Source: Petaurus breviceps papuanus (lineage: Eukaryota; Chordata; Mammalia; Diprotodontia; Petauridae). From it: a stretch of 64,000 bases of DNA. This document shows, piece by piece, positions 36,020 to 47,846 of the stretch. The stretch is taken from the NCBI GenBank assembly GCA_028583685.1, contig JAMXIF010001194.1:23659471-23723470 (forward strand), read 5' to 3'. The first letter of the stretch is position 1, and each line of letters starts with the position of its first letter. Made by a program: the position numbers and the translations under genes. The notes below the pieces were generated by a model. The model worked only from the letters and a program-made list of their open reading frames with translations, was not told where the DNA came from and did not search any database.

Positions 36020-36980
36020 TTCTTATCTCTGAATCTATAGATTTCATTAAGGTAGAAGCCAGAAGCAAAGGCGTCAGCGAATCTGAGTGCATGCTTGCGT
36101 TTATGAGGATGTACAGAATTGGATGGCTCAAGTTTGCTATTCCTTCCTCTACCTCCAGAATCCAGTGTAATGCAGAAATTAAAATACACTCTGATGACAG
36201 ATTAAAGAAGTTTCTATTCAGCAACTATTCTACACAGAAAGCGTCCAAATTACACATTGGTGAGCTATGTGAGAAATGAAAAATACTGGGGCTGTCCATC
36301 CAATCTGCTTTTTATCACAGAAGCACTTTGAAGTTTGTTTAAATATGCAGCACCCTTATTTTCCAGGTCCTTCTAAAATGGACTAGAGTCAGAGGATATT
36401 ATAATGAATATTGGATTGGAGGTTGAGGCAAGAACTTTAGTACCTGCTCTGATGTACATTTCCCATTTGACTTTAGGAAAGTAATTTCCTCTCTTTTTCC
36501 TGATCCTTCTTTATAGTAGTATCTTCCTTCTGAGATCATCCTCAACATAGTTGTTCACATTTTGTATCCCTGTTAGGCTGCGAGTTCCCAGAGGCCATTA
36601 TTGGATGTTTTTGCCTTTCTTTGTAACTCTAATACTTATTTTGTGCTTCATAAATGTTTGATGACTTGACTTTTTCCATTTGTTAAATGAGGAACTAGAT
36701 GATTTCCAACATCACTTTAAGCAACAAGCCCATGAAACAAAGATTTTGTCTCAGTAAATAGTCTGTGTCAGATCTTGGTTTTGAAATCCATTTCTGCAGT
36801 CCTCAGCTCCAAACCAAGCTCTCATTTATTTGCCCCTTTGGGCTTCCAGGAAGTTAACAATATTCATCAGCTTGTAATACTCATCTGTGATTGTGAAGGC
36901 TAAAATAATAATGCTCATAATAAAATAATGTAGGTCTATATAGTGTTTTGATGTTTGTGAAGCACTTTCATGTACCTAAG
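36020..36980. other. no named element; possible MIR traces
   Basis: An 87-codon plus-strand frame (36016-36279) has no recognised domain. 36500-36680 resembles an L2/MIR 3' end (TGTTAGGCTGCGAGTTCCCA). Confidence 0.4.
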
Positions 36981-36989
36981 GAAGGATGT

Positions 36990-38385
36990 TCCCCTAGGAT
37001 TTACTTTTAGCTTCCTTCTCTTCTCTTTCTATACTTCCTTGGTAACCTCACTTTCTCCCACTTCTATACAGATGACTCCCTAATCTATATACCTGGTTCT
37101 GATATCAGTTCTGAGCTCCAGACTCACACTTCCTACTATGAACAACCTATAGGAACCTCCACCAAGAAATCCTCTTAGTACCTCCAATTCAGTGTCTCTA
37201 AAACAAAATTCATCATAATTCCTTCTAAGCCTGCCCTACTTCTGTGTTCACTATTTCTATCAATGGCACCATTTTTCACCCAGTCTTCCATGATGACCTT
37301 GGATTTATCAGTGAGCCATCCCTCTCCCTCACCTTTCACATCCAATCAATTACTAAGTTTTGTCAATTTCATCTCCACAACATCTTTTGTATTCATCACC
37401 TCCTCTGTATTACCACTGCGACCATTATTAGCCCTCATTACTAGACAACTGAACTGTTGTGGTCATCTTCTAATAGGTCTTTCCATCTCCACTCTCTTCC
37501 TTATGATTAAGGGTGTGCTGAAGTCAGACCAAATAGACTCAAGGGGGCTATTTGTTAATTTTCCAGAGTGAACATTTATACTTACAAATTCATAAATTAG
37601 GGCTTGATTTATTATTTTGTCGATTGTCTAGACTTAAGTATTGACATAATAGGGAAAATGTTAATAATGTAGTTTAAACTTAATTGTGTCAGATGTGTGT
37701 ATATATGTATGTGTGTATGTATATCAGAGAGCCAGTTGTTATACATTTATCAGAATACCACTGCTGTGTTCATCCTTTGTACCACTTCTATCATACTTTT
37801 TATTCGTTCTTAAATGTAGATGTGGTGATATTACTCCTCTGTTTAGAAATCTTTAGTACTTCCTATTACCTCCCAAGTAAAGTCTAAACTCTTCAAGGCC
37901 TCCTTACAAATGAGCATGACCCTATTTCCAGATTTATTTCATATTAATCCCTCCCATGCACTCTACACTCCAGTCAAAAAAGACGACTCTCTGCCCCCTA
38001 ATTACACATTGAGCTTTCATATCTCCTTGTCTGTTCAAGCAGCTCTTAATTCCTGTAGTGCTCTTCCTCCTCATGTTTATTGTTGAAACCATTTTAAAAA
38101 ACCCCAATCAAATTACATTTCTTCCTGGAAACCTTTACTGATTCCTGTCCTACCCTCCCCTTGTTCACCTATCCCAATAACAATCACTTTCCACCTCAAA
38201 GTTCATATAACAGGTTGTTTTGCAGCTTTCTAATGTATTTAACATGTAATATTGTGCATTATAGCAATCTGTGTGAGAGTCTTAACCCCCTACTAGACTG
38301 TAGGCTCCATGAGGGAGCTTATTCAAACTTTGTATCTTCCTCAGCATTTAATTCTGTGCTTTGCACAGAGTAGGTTTTAAAAGTA
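36990..38385 (+). mobile_element. L2 LINE copy, split
   Basis: CAGATGACTCCCTAATCTAT (the YADDSQIY-type motif region), CACCATTTTTCACCCAGTCT, TTTGTCAATTTCATCTCCAC, then after an interruption CTAGACTGTAGGCTCCATGA. Insertion at about 37515-37790. Confidence 0.75.
37515..37790 (+). repeat. unclassified dispersed repeat nested in L2
   Basis: Same family as 28088-28235: CTTGATTTATTATTTTGTCG, GATTGTCTAGACTTAAG, GCCAGTTGTTATACATTTAT. Confidence 0.5.
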
Positions 38386-39144
38386 TTTGGTGATTTACTC
38401 TTCTGGCCTGATTATCACACTTGATTGTCATAAAACACCTCTGAAGTTGGTAGGGCAGTAATTATAATCCCTATTTGACAGATGAGAAAACTGAGACTGA
38501 TGCCACTTTAGGCTGACTTTGACTCTAGGTTCCAAAAAACAAAAAACCCCGATAGCCTCTAAGGAAAGCAAGGTTCTTAAGTTTTCATCAATAATATGCT
38601 GCTGATGTTTGGTTCCTTCTCTCTTCCTAATCCTCCTAATTAACCTTCCCCTACATTCACTTCAATTACCTCTATTCCCAGTCATGATTTACTCCATCAT
38701 CTACCACTGTAATTATTCAATAGCCTAAATCCTAGATGCCTTTGCTCATCCCACCCCCAATTTTCAACAATTTCCTATCTTCCAATCCTCAACCTACCCT
38801 CCCAATTCTTTGCTCTTGCTTCTGGTTTGTTGAAAATCATGAGAAAAAAATCTCAAAATGAAGTTCTTATGTACTATAAACTAAAGGCACAGCTCTTTAG
38901 CAGGACCTCCACTGCTGCTCCTATTGAAGATAGTTTTTCTTCTCTCTCCTGACTCCTAAAAGCACCACCAGCTTCCACACTTGGTACAGGTGGCAGCCTC
39001 TGCCATCATTGAAAAGTATGAGTCCCTCCAACATACATTCCCTCACTTCTCCTCCTCCCCTTCTGAAAACATCCCAGTGGCATAATTTGTTTTCTTCTCC
39101 TTCCTTCCAGCCTAAGAGCAAAGAGGGCTGCCTTAACTAAGTTG

Positions 39145-39600
39145 TTATAGTTGGAAAGGGCTTCACAGATTGTCTTTTCCCTATACAAAGAGAAATACTC
39201 TCTAAATAAACTGATGAGACATCATCATTCAGCCTCTTCTTGAAGATAGACAGGGATAATAGAATCAGAGAGAAGATTAGGAAGTCACTATCTCTGTAAG
39301 GATCCCAATAAATGTTGAGACAGCTCTAAGAGTCTTCTCACACAAAGTCAAAATCTGTTTCCATGCAGTTTCTGCTCATTGCTCCCAATTCTGCCTTCTA
39401 AGACTCAGCAGAATGATGCCTCTTTCTTGTGATGAACCTTCAAATTTTTTGGATGAATGCATTCATTCATGAATGAATGAATGAAAAAGAATTTTTGAAG
39501 AGCTTACTGTATGTCAGACATGGGACTAAGTACTGGGGATATACCAAACCGAAAAACAAGATAATGCCTGCCTTCAGCAAGCTTCCATTTTAAAAGAATA
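39145..39600 (-). mobile_element. L3/CR1 3' fragment, then old interspersed repeat
   Basis: 39145-39440 is reverse L3 (GTTGGAAAGGGCTTCACAGA, AGACAGCTCTAAGAGTCTTC). 39455-39600 is the ancient ATGAATGAATG...GCTTACTGTATGTCAG repeat. Confidence 0.55.
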
Positions 39601-39959
39601 CTGTACATATAGGTGAGTGGTAGCCAGGGAGGAGTGCTTTGTTCTGGAAAGTCACAGGGATGATGAATGGAGTCACAGAGAAATTGATTGACTTGATCTT
39701 TCCAGGAATGGCAATGTACATTAGATGACTGTTTCCAAAGGAAAAAGTGGGAAGTAGGGGGTAAAGAGATCTGGAATCAATTAAATGTGATAAACTTATC
39801 AATCAGGAGAGCAGAGCCCTCATGTGGGACCTGGAGGACCTAGTCAGAGGTGAATGGTAGAGCAAAATGGAATGAATGGAAAAAAAAAAAACCGGTATGC
39901 ATGGTGGATTGGTGGTGGATTCCACAGAAACATTAGATAAAGAATACAAAGAAATATTC

Positions 39960-40110
39960 ATGATCATCTCCTTCACCCCCCTTATTTTACAGATGAGGAA
40001 ACTGAGGTTCACACAGGTGAACTGAATTATCAAAGGTCACACAGGGAATGAACAGCAGAGCAAGGGTTCAAATCCAAACTCTCAGAATTAAAATCCAATA
40101 TTCTTTTACT
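39960..40110 (-). mobile_element. MIR fragment
   Basis: TTATTTTACAGATGAGGAAA, CTGAGGTTCACACAGG and AAAGGTCACACAGGGAATGA. AT-rich simple sequence follows at 40110-40200. Confidence 0.65.
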
Positions 40111-40309
40111 ATATAATTATTCATATATAAAATTTATATTGTTATTATTATATTTACTATATTATATTGTTTTATTATATATATTATATATCACAATGTT
40201 ATAACTTGAATACAACGATAATGTGGACCCTGTCCCTCACCCTACCATGTATTCTCAGAATAGCACAGTGCTTTTTTCCACACATAAGTAGCCCTTAATA
40301 CATGATTAT

Positions 40310-40792
40310 TGTTCTTTTCTCTAGACTAAGCATCGTCAGTTCTTTCAGCTGATCTTTGTATGACATAGTCTGTGGCTCCCTCACCACCTTCCTCTGAATT
40401 TTCTCCATTGTGTCAGTGTTTGTTTTAAAATGCAGCTCCTGGAACCAAGCACATATTCCAGGCATGATATGACCAGGATAAAGCACAATATGATTTTTAC
40501 TTGCTCATTCTGGACACCATTTCAGAAGAGCACTCAGGCTATTCACCTCATCATCCCCACCCATCTGCTCTCCAGATTTCATTATCACCAAAAATTTATC
40601 ATCCTACAAGAGAAAAGCAGTTCTGTAACTCACACACCTCAGATCATTTCACACCCCAGCTGCAGGGTCATACCTCCCTACTTCTTTTTGTATATTGCCT
40701 CTCCCATTAGACCTTAAGCTCCTTGAAGGCAGGAGTCTTTTGCCTTTCTTTGTTTTCTCCATCACTTAGAACAGAAGGTACATAATAAATGT
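40310..40792. mobile_element. L3 (reverse) followed by L2/MIR-like 3' end (forward)
   Basis: 40310-40520 is reverse L3 (TCCAGGCATGATATGACCAG). 40660-40792 ends with CATTAGACCTTAAGCTCCTT and ATAATAAATGTTTATGG. Confidence 0.5.
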
Positions 40793-40796
40793 TTAT

Positions 40797-41036
40797 GGGT
40801 TAGCTATCTGGCTGGGTGGATAGAGCTCTAGACCTAAAATCAGGAAGATCTGAGTACAGATCTGGTCTCAGACACTTAGTAGCTGTATGACCCTGGGCAA
40901 GTCACTTAACCCCATTTGCCTCAGTTTCCTTATCTGGAAAATGAGCTGAAGAAGGAAATGCAAACCACTCCCATTTCTTTGCCAAGAAAAACCCAAATGG
41001 GATCCTGAAGAGTAGACACAACTGAACAACAACAAA
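40797..41036 (+). mobile_element. RTE-tailed SINE
   Basis: CTGGCTGGGTGGATAGAGCT, TGACCCTGGGCAAGTCACTT, AACCCAAATGGGATCCTGAA, AACAACAACAA. Confidence 0.88.
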
Positions 41037-41161
41037 TAAATGTTTACTGACTGACACTATATCTCTGTTAATGATGCCTTGGATAGCATTAATTTTTGCT
41101 GTCATTTAACATTGTTGACTGACATTGAGTTTGTAGTTTATTAGACCTCATATTTCTTTTT

Positions 41162-41320
41162 TAACTTTTTTTTGGAGGGGGGAAGGCAGGGCAATTGGGG
41201 TTAAGTGATTTGCCAAGGTCATATGGCTAGTAAGTGTTAAGTGTCTGGGGTCGGATTTGAACTCAGGTCCCCCTGACTCCAGGGCCAGTGTTCTATTCAC
41301 TGTGCCACCTAGCTGCCCTT
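41162..41320 (-). mobile_element. Mar1-type SINE with target duplication
   Basis: 15 bp duplication CTCATATTTCTTTTT at 41147-41161 and 41321-41335. Head GTGCCACCTAGCTGCCCTT. Confidence 0.93.
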
Positions 41321-41339
41321 CTCATATTTCTTTTTAATA

Positions 41340-42350
41340 AAAATTGTTGTCTAGCTACAACCTTGCAGATCTTGAAGAGTTGTGCGTGTGTTTTTTAAGT
41401 ATAGATTACTATACACATGCTTATTATATTTCATTTTATGAACCTGGGACATCATTTTCTCAAGTTTTTTTTTAATCCTATTTGTTACTTAACATGGTAG
41501 CTCTTCATTTTTGTTTTATGTCACTTTCATAATTGGGAAATATGTCATATCTACCTTCCCACTGATGCTTAAAAATATTGAATATTATAACTTTTTCAAC
41601 ACAGGACCATAGGCAGATAGCAGGAACCCACTCTAACCTGACAATGACAGATGACTGTTCTAGGGATCCTTGCCAAGGATAATCACTCTACCTATGAACC
41701 TGAACTTATTTTAAAAATTTTTGTTGATAACTGACATTGGTTACCACCTTTAGCCCCCTCGAAGCATGCTTCCTATTGACTAACTTGCTCTGTAGCTTTG
41801 AACTGATTCTGCCAGGAGGTCTGACCTCATAGCACCCCACTATTAGCCAAGCCAAGCCAATAGCCTCACAAGGGCCACCAGAGATCACAAACCAGAGCGA
41901 GTCATTTGGAAGGAAGCATGCTATGAGGAGGCTGAGGATGGCAGGGCTACAGCTGAGCTAGTGATTCTTCAGCAACCGATGACCCTTAGTGACTAACGAG
42001 CCTTCATGACTTCCCTACCTGAGCTTCATGCTGTTAGAGGGATTGTCAAGGAAATAGCTGCAAATAGGGAAGCAGATGAGGGGCTTCATGTAGGAGAAGC
42101 AATGATTTCAGCTCTCTTTAACCTGTGGCCAAACATGATGCTCTAACAAAGACTGAAGACCTGTTACACCTCTCCAAAGGACAGGAGGGTGAAGCCACTT
42201 GTATCCTTCTAGAATAAAAGTTGCCCCCAAACTCCAGGGCCACCGTTCTCCTGGAGGAACCACCAAGAAGGGATTAAGAAAAAAAGTTACAACTGAAGAA
42301 GAGGGAAATCAGAAGTCTCACTTTGGAGTGACTTTGGCTTAATTTTGCTT
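41340..42350. other. no element or gene recognised
   Basis: Unique-looking intron sequence. A coding-like plus-strand frame at 41880-42140 has a stop and no known motif. Confidence 0.4.
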
Positions 42351-42454
42351 AAGAATCTCTTCTCAGGAGCGGCTAGGTGGCACAGTGAATAGAGCACTAA
42401 CCCTGGAGTCAGGAGGACCTGAGTTCAAATGTGACCTCAGACACTTAACACTTA

Positions 42455-42829
42455 CCGTGTTTCCCCAATAATAAGACACTGTCTTATTATTATTTTTGGA
42501 CAGAAAAACACCAGAGGGCTTATTTTCAGGGGAGGGCTTATTTTAATGAACATTGACAGCAATTTTAATAAACAGGTAAATGTGAACAAAAAAATGTACC
42601 TTTATTCAATAAGCAAATCACTGGGGAAGAACAGGATGACGTGCTCACTGCTGCAGCTCTGATTGGATGCAGCTCAGAGCGCGGTGTGCATTTAGCGCAG
42701 GGTATCACCTTCACTACAGTAGCAATCTCAATAGGGCTTATTTTTGGGGGAGGGCTTATTTTAGAGGAATCTTACACAGTAAGGGGAGGGCTTATTTTCG
42801 GGATAGGTCTTATTATCGGGGAAACATGG
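42455..42829. mobile_element. 375 bp mariner/Tc1-type MITE inserted at TA
   Basis: Inverted ends: left CCGTGTTTCCCCAATAATAA, right (reverse complement) CCATGTTTCCCCGATAATAA. The flanks are TA (42453-42454) and TA (42830-42831). Removing the element and one TA restores the SINE consensus ACTTACTAGCTGTG. The 11-mer GGGCTTATTTT occurs five times inside, all in one direction (42516, 42534, 42734, 42752, 42788). There is no transposase; it must have moved in trans. Confidence 0.85.
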
Positions 42830-42897
42830 TACTAGCTGTGTGACTTTGGGCAAGTCACTTAACCCCAATTGTCCTGCTTCCCCCCCTCCAAAAAGAT

Positions 42898-43168
<271 letters not shown>

Positions 43169-43396
43169 AGAATCTCTTTTTAGATAACTTCAGACCCACA
43201 CTGGATGCGGGAGAGAATTGCTAGAAGACTTAGGGTCTACAGCTGAGAAAGAAAAGGTGAGGAGGGTGGCTAATAAAGACTAAATACCCTTTGTCCTCAC
43301 CTAGGACTTGAACTGCTTTCTCTCTTCAATATACTTCTGGGAAGTAGCCCAGAGTTACCGGTTCTTAGAGTTGAAAGAGAGCTCATAGACCCTGTA

Positions 43397-43592
43397 ATCC
43401 AGGGATCCTTAACCTTTTTTGCATCATGGTCCCCTTTGTAAATCTGGGGAAACCTATGGACCTTTACTCTGAATAATACTTTTAAATGTATAAAATAAAA
43501 TACAACTATTAAAGAGGAAACAAATTATATTAAATTACAATTATATTTTTTAAAACAAGTTCATAGACTCCAGATTAAGAACAACTGCTCTG
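43397..43592 (+). mobile_element. hAT-like MITE, family B
   Basis: Left end CAGGGATCCTTAACC and right end GATTAAGAACAACTGCTCTGG are imperfect inverted partners. Inner GGGGAAACCTATGGACC and ATAAAATAAAATACAACTAT. Confidence 0.65.
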
Positions 43593-44017
43593 GGTCACAT
43601 GGGGAACTAGACATTTTCTCTGATCCTCATAACCTCTCAGATCTCTCTGAAACAGAAATTATACACCAAAGATAAAGTAATTTCTGCTATCTCATTGGTC
43701 TAGGACACCCAGAATTCAAAAGAAAGTTTAAAAAAAAATGAAGAACTGGTGTCCACTGAGCACCTTTTCCCTACTAACAGTGAGGCTGCACTAGCCAACC
43801 CAATGACCAACACACAGGCTCACAACAAAATCCAGGCCGACACCATAGTCCCCCCTCCCTCTGTCCAGTGGCTTGGGCAGGAGCAGATAACCAATGTATT
43901 AGGCAGCAGCCCTTCAGGAGCAAAAGTTTGATGGAGGCCACAACTCTATAGCACTAGTTCTGTAAAGCTGTGAACTGCTGGTGCTGGGAAACAGAACTGA
44001 GGAACAGAGAACATTCT

Positions 44018-44021
<4 letters not shown>

Positions 44022-44063
<42 letters not shown>

Positions 44064-44073
44064 NNNNNNNNNN

Positions 44074-44117
<44 letters not shown>
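44022..44117. repeat. (GT)n microsatellite with assembly gap
   Basis: A pure GT run broken by ten N at 44064-44073. True length unknown. Confidence 0.98.
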
Positions 44118-44118
<1 letters not shown>

Positions 44119-44576
44119 GGGCAGAGAGAATTCTATATAGTCCTCCACTAAGTCTGAAGGAAAGAGCATGGCATCCAACTAGCCACTTCTGACTATTAGA
44201 AAATCCCTTGGGGCCAAGGAAAGGGGAGGGGGGAATCTACTTGTCTAACAGATGATAAAAGAGAAGAAAGAAATATACAGCTAGATAGAAGCAGGAGAGA
44301 AAAACAAACTAAAACAAAACTCTAAAAGGAAAGGGTAACAAATAAGAAAAGAGGATCAGGGATAAGAAGAAGAAAAGCAATAGGAACAGGGCCACCTCAA
44401 AAACAAAGATTAAAGTAACTAAAGGAATATAATACTGTTATTTGTAGAAGAAGAGGAGGAAAATCATCACTTGGGGAAAATTCAGCAATTTATCCAAGAA
44501 ATTATTCATTATGACCAAGTAGGGTTTATACAGGAATATAAGAATGGTTCAACATTAAGAAAACAATCAACATAAT

Positions 44577-44905
44577 TTGTGGTGGTTGTTCTTGGTTAGT
44601 ATTTTTTCAGTTGTATTTAACTCTTAATGATGCCTTTTGGGGTTTCTGTGGGAAAGATACTGTAGTGGTTTGCCATTTGCTTCTCTAGCTCATTTTACAG
44701 ATGAGGAAATGAAGGCAAAAAGAGTAAAGTGACTTGCCCAGGGTCATACAGTTAGTAAGTGTCTGAGGCCAGATTTGAACTCAGGAAGAGGAGTCTTCCT
44801 GACTCCAGATCTGGCACTTTATCCACCAAGGCTGAATTTCAACTCAGGTCCTCTGGACTCCAGGCCCAGCACTATACCCACTGCACCAACTAACTGCCCG
44901 AGTCA
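44577..44905 (-). mobile_element. RTE-tailed SINE nested in L1
   Basis: Reverse copy: TGATGCCTTTTGGGGTTTCT, GTTTGCCATTTGCTTCTCTA, GTGACTTGCCCAGGGTCATA. The head region 44830-44905 is partly duplicated (GAACTCAGG occurs twice), so this may be two overlapping SINE heads. Confidence 0.8.
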
Positions 44906-45790
44906 ACATAGTTAATAATATTGAAAACCAAAACATCTAAAACAATATTAACATCTAAATAAATGCAGAGAATGTCTGTGACAAAGGACAATAATCCTTT
45001 ATGCTAAGAACCCTACAAAGTATAAATAAAGAGGGACCTTTAAAAATCTCATAAGCAGGGGTGGAGCCAAGATGACAGAGTAGAAACAGGACTTCCACAC
45101 AGCTCCTGCTTCCACCTCCTCCGATTCATGTAAAAAAATGACTCTAAATAAATGTTGGAGCTACAGAACCCACAAAATGACAGAGAGAAGCTAACTTCCC
45201 ACTGAAGACAGTCCAGCAGGCCGGCAGGAAGGGGCCAGAGAAGTGGTCTGGGAGCTGAGCCCAGCCCCATGGGAGCTGGAGGTTTTTGCCTTAGGGTGGC
45301 CACAACCAGCCGTTGGATTGAGGGACTTCAAATCACCAGCAGCTGTGGTAGTTTCCAGAATTGTCAACCCATGGATGCTAAGGACAAAGTAAGAGGTCAG
45401 TGCAGTGTGGACTTTGGGAACCAGGAGTTCAGGAGTGATGACCGGCCTTTGCCCCCTGGAGGGAGAGATGGCTGAGGTATGGCGGCTGTGCAGTCACTGC
45501 CATGCGGCTGCTTCAGAACTCCTGGCCTGCAGATTGTAGGGGGACCAAGCAACCAGTCTAAAGGGTAATCATTCTTGCGTTAACCTGCTTGGGTCTGTAT
45601 CACTATCTAGAGTGGAGCTCCTGGGGTGTGTGATCAGTTTGTCAGAGCTTGTGGAGGCTTCAGAAAGGGTAGCCAACTAATGGCTCCAGAAACTGAGAAA
45701 ACCTCAGTCATTTGGGACAAAGCTCTCCTCTCTGGAAGCAGAGTTCTACTGTGGCAAAAAAGCTCAAAAGTCAAGTAATTGAGTGGCAAC

Positions 45791-46863
45791 ATGAGCAAGC
45801 AAAGGAAGCAAAGCAAGCACAGCAATCCAAATTTACACTCCAATTTTGGGGACAAAAAATATCAAAGCATGGAACAGGAGGAAGACAATGAAGTCAGAAC
45901 TCCTGCATCAAAAGCTTCCAAGAAAAATATGAGTTGGTTACAGGCCATAGAGGAGCTTAAGAAGGATTTTGAAAACCAAATAAGAGAAGTGGAGAAAAAT
46001 TGGGAAAAGAAATGAGAATGATGCAAGAAAATCATGAAAAGAGATTCAACAACCTGACTGAAGAAAATAACATCTTAAAAAATAGACTAACTCAAATGGC
46101 AAAAGAGGCTCAAAAAGCCAATGAGGAGAAGAATGCCTTAAAAAGCTGAATTTGTCAGATGGAAAAAGAATCTCAAAAGCTCAATGAAGAGAATCATTCC
46201 TTCAGAATTAGATTGAAGCAAATGGAAGCTAGTGACTTTATGAGAAATCAAGATACTATTAAACAAATTCAAACTAATGAAAAAACAGAAGGCAATATGA
46301 AATATTTCAATGGAAAACCACTGACCTGGAAAATAGATCCAGGAGAGATAATTTTTAAAATTATTAGACTACCTGAAAGCCATGATCAAAAAAAGATCCT
46401 AGAAATCATCCTTCAAGAAATTCTCAAGGAAAATTGCTCTGATGTTTTAGAACCAGAGGGCAAAATAGAGGTTGAAAGAATCCACCAATCACCTCCTGAA
46501 AAAGATCCCAAAAAGAAACCTCCTAGGAATATTATAGCCAGGTGCCAGAGTTCCCAGATCAAGGAGAAAATATTACAAGCAGCCAAGAAGAAACAATTTG
46601 AATATTGTGGAAACACAATCAGGATAACACAGGATCTGGCAGCTTCTACACTGAGGGATCAAAGGGCTTGGAATATGATATTCTGGAGGTCAACGGAGCT
46701 GGGATTAAAACCAAGAATCATCTACCCAACAAAACTGAGTATCATATTTCAGGGGAAAATCTGGTCATTCAATGGAATAGAGGACTTTCAAACATTCATG
46801 ATGAAAAAACCAGAGTTGAATAGAAAATTTGATATTCAGATACAAGAAGCAAGAAAAGCATAA
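45791..46863 (+). pseudogene. HAL1 ORF1 (RNA-binding protein), two lesions
   Basis: Start ATG at 45791 gives MSKQRKQSKHSNPNLHSN. A coiled-coil region rich in E/K/N heptads follows (about residues 50-155). An RRM-type domain comes next (KYFNGKPLTWKIDPGEIIFK to PRNIIARCQSSQIKEKILQA), then the C-terminal domain (EYCGNTIRITQDLAASTLRD, LGLKPRIIYPTKLSIIF). It stops at TAA, 46861-46863. The frame is broken by a 1-base shift near 46010 and a TGA at about 46147-46149. The 234 codons after that are open. ORF1p binds the element's RNA as a trimer. Confidence 0.85.
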
Positions 46864-47819
46864 GAAGGTAAACAGGGAAAAGAAATCATAAGGAACTTAT
46901 CAAAGTTGAACTATTTACATTCCTACATGGAAAAATGATAATTGTAACTTATGAAACTTTTTTCTGTATGAGAAGAGTTGAAGGGAATAGAAATGTATAT
47001 ATACATATACATACATATATGTCTATATAGGAGGGTATGGATGGGTGTATGAATACATATGTGAGTGTGTGTATATATGTGTACAGGTATACATAGATAG
47101 AGGGCACAGGACCAATTTAATAGGAAGGGATGATACTTAAAAGGTGAAATTAAGAGGCGAGAGAGGAATATAATGAGAAGAGATCGGGAGAGACAGAATG
47201 GGGTAGGCTATCTCATATAGAAGAGGCAAGGGAAAATGGTTACAATGGAGGGGAAGAACAAGAAGGAAAAAAGGAATGAGTCAACCTTATTCTCATTGAA
47301 TTTGGCTTAGGGAGGGAATGACATACACACTAAATAGGGTATTTCACCCTACAGGAGAGCAGGGGAGAAGAGGATGAGAGGGGGGATGATGCAAGGGAGG
47401 GCAGGCTGCAGGGGAGGGAAGTTGGAAGCACCTACTTTTGAAAAGGAAAGGAGCAAAGTAGAGAACAGAAGAAGTGGGAGGTGGGATGGTATGGTGGGAA
47501 ATATAGTCAGTCTTTCACAATATATCCACTATGGAAATGTTTTACATAGCTACACATATACAACCTATATTGAATTGCTTATCTTCCCAGTAAGGGTGGG
47601 TGATGAGGGAGGAAAAGAAAGAATCTAGAATTCAAAGTTTTAAAATGAAATGTTTTATATATATATATATAATTATTTTACATACAACTGGGAAACAAGA
47701 TATACAGGCACTGGGGCATAGAGATCCACCATGCCCTACTGGAAAGTCAGAGAGGAGATGGGGGAAGTTATAGGAGAGAGCAGATTGGGGGAGGGGTTAT
47801 TCAGTGGGATCGCTGTTTT

Positions 47820-47846
47820 GGGGTGGTGGGTAGGGGAAAAATGGGG
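47820..47846 (+). other. potential G-quadruplex in HAL1 3' UTR
   Basis: Four G runs (GGGG, GGG, GGGG, GGGG) with short loops TGGT, TA and AAAAAT, about 70 bp before the 3' end. A G-rich tract near the 3' end is a known feature of L1 3' UTRs. Confidence 0.55.

Noticed and set aside
36016-36279. 87-codon plus-strand frame
   Set aside because: No known motif; it begins right at the end of an L3 remnant and has no exon signals I trust.
41880-42140. Plus-strand frame reading coding-like residues (for example PELHAVRGIVKEIAANREAD)
   Set aside because: Contains an internal stop, no family match from memory, and is shorter than many chance frames here.
46413-46823. Other-frame open readings overlapping HAL1 ORF1
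   Set aside because: Shadows of the real ORF1 frame, which carries the RRM and C-terminal domain motifs.
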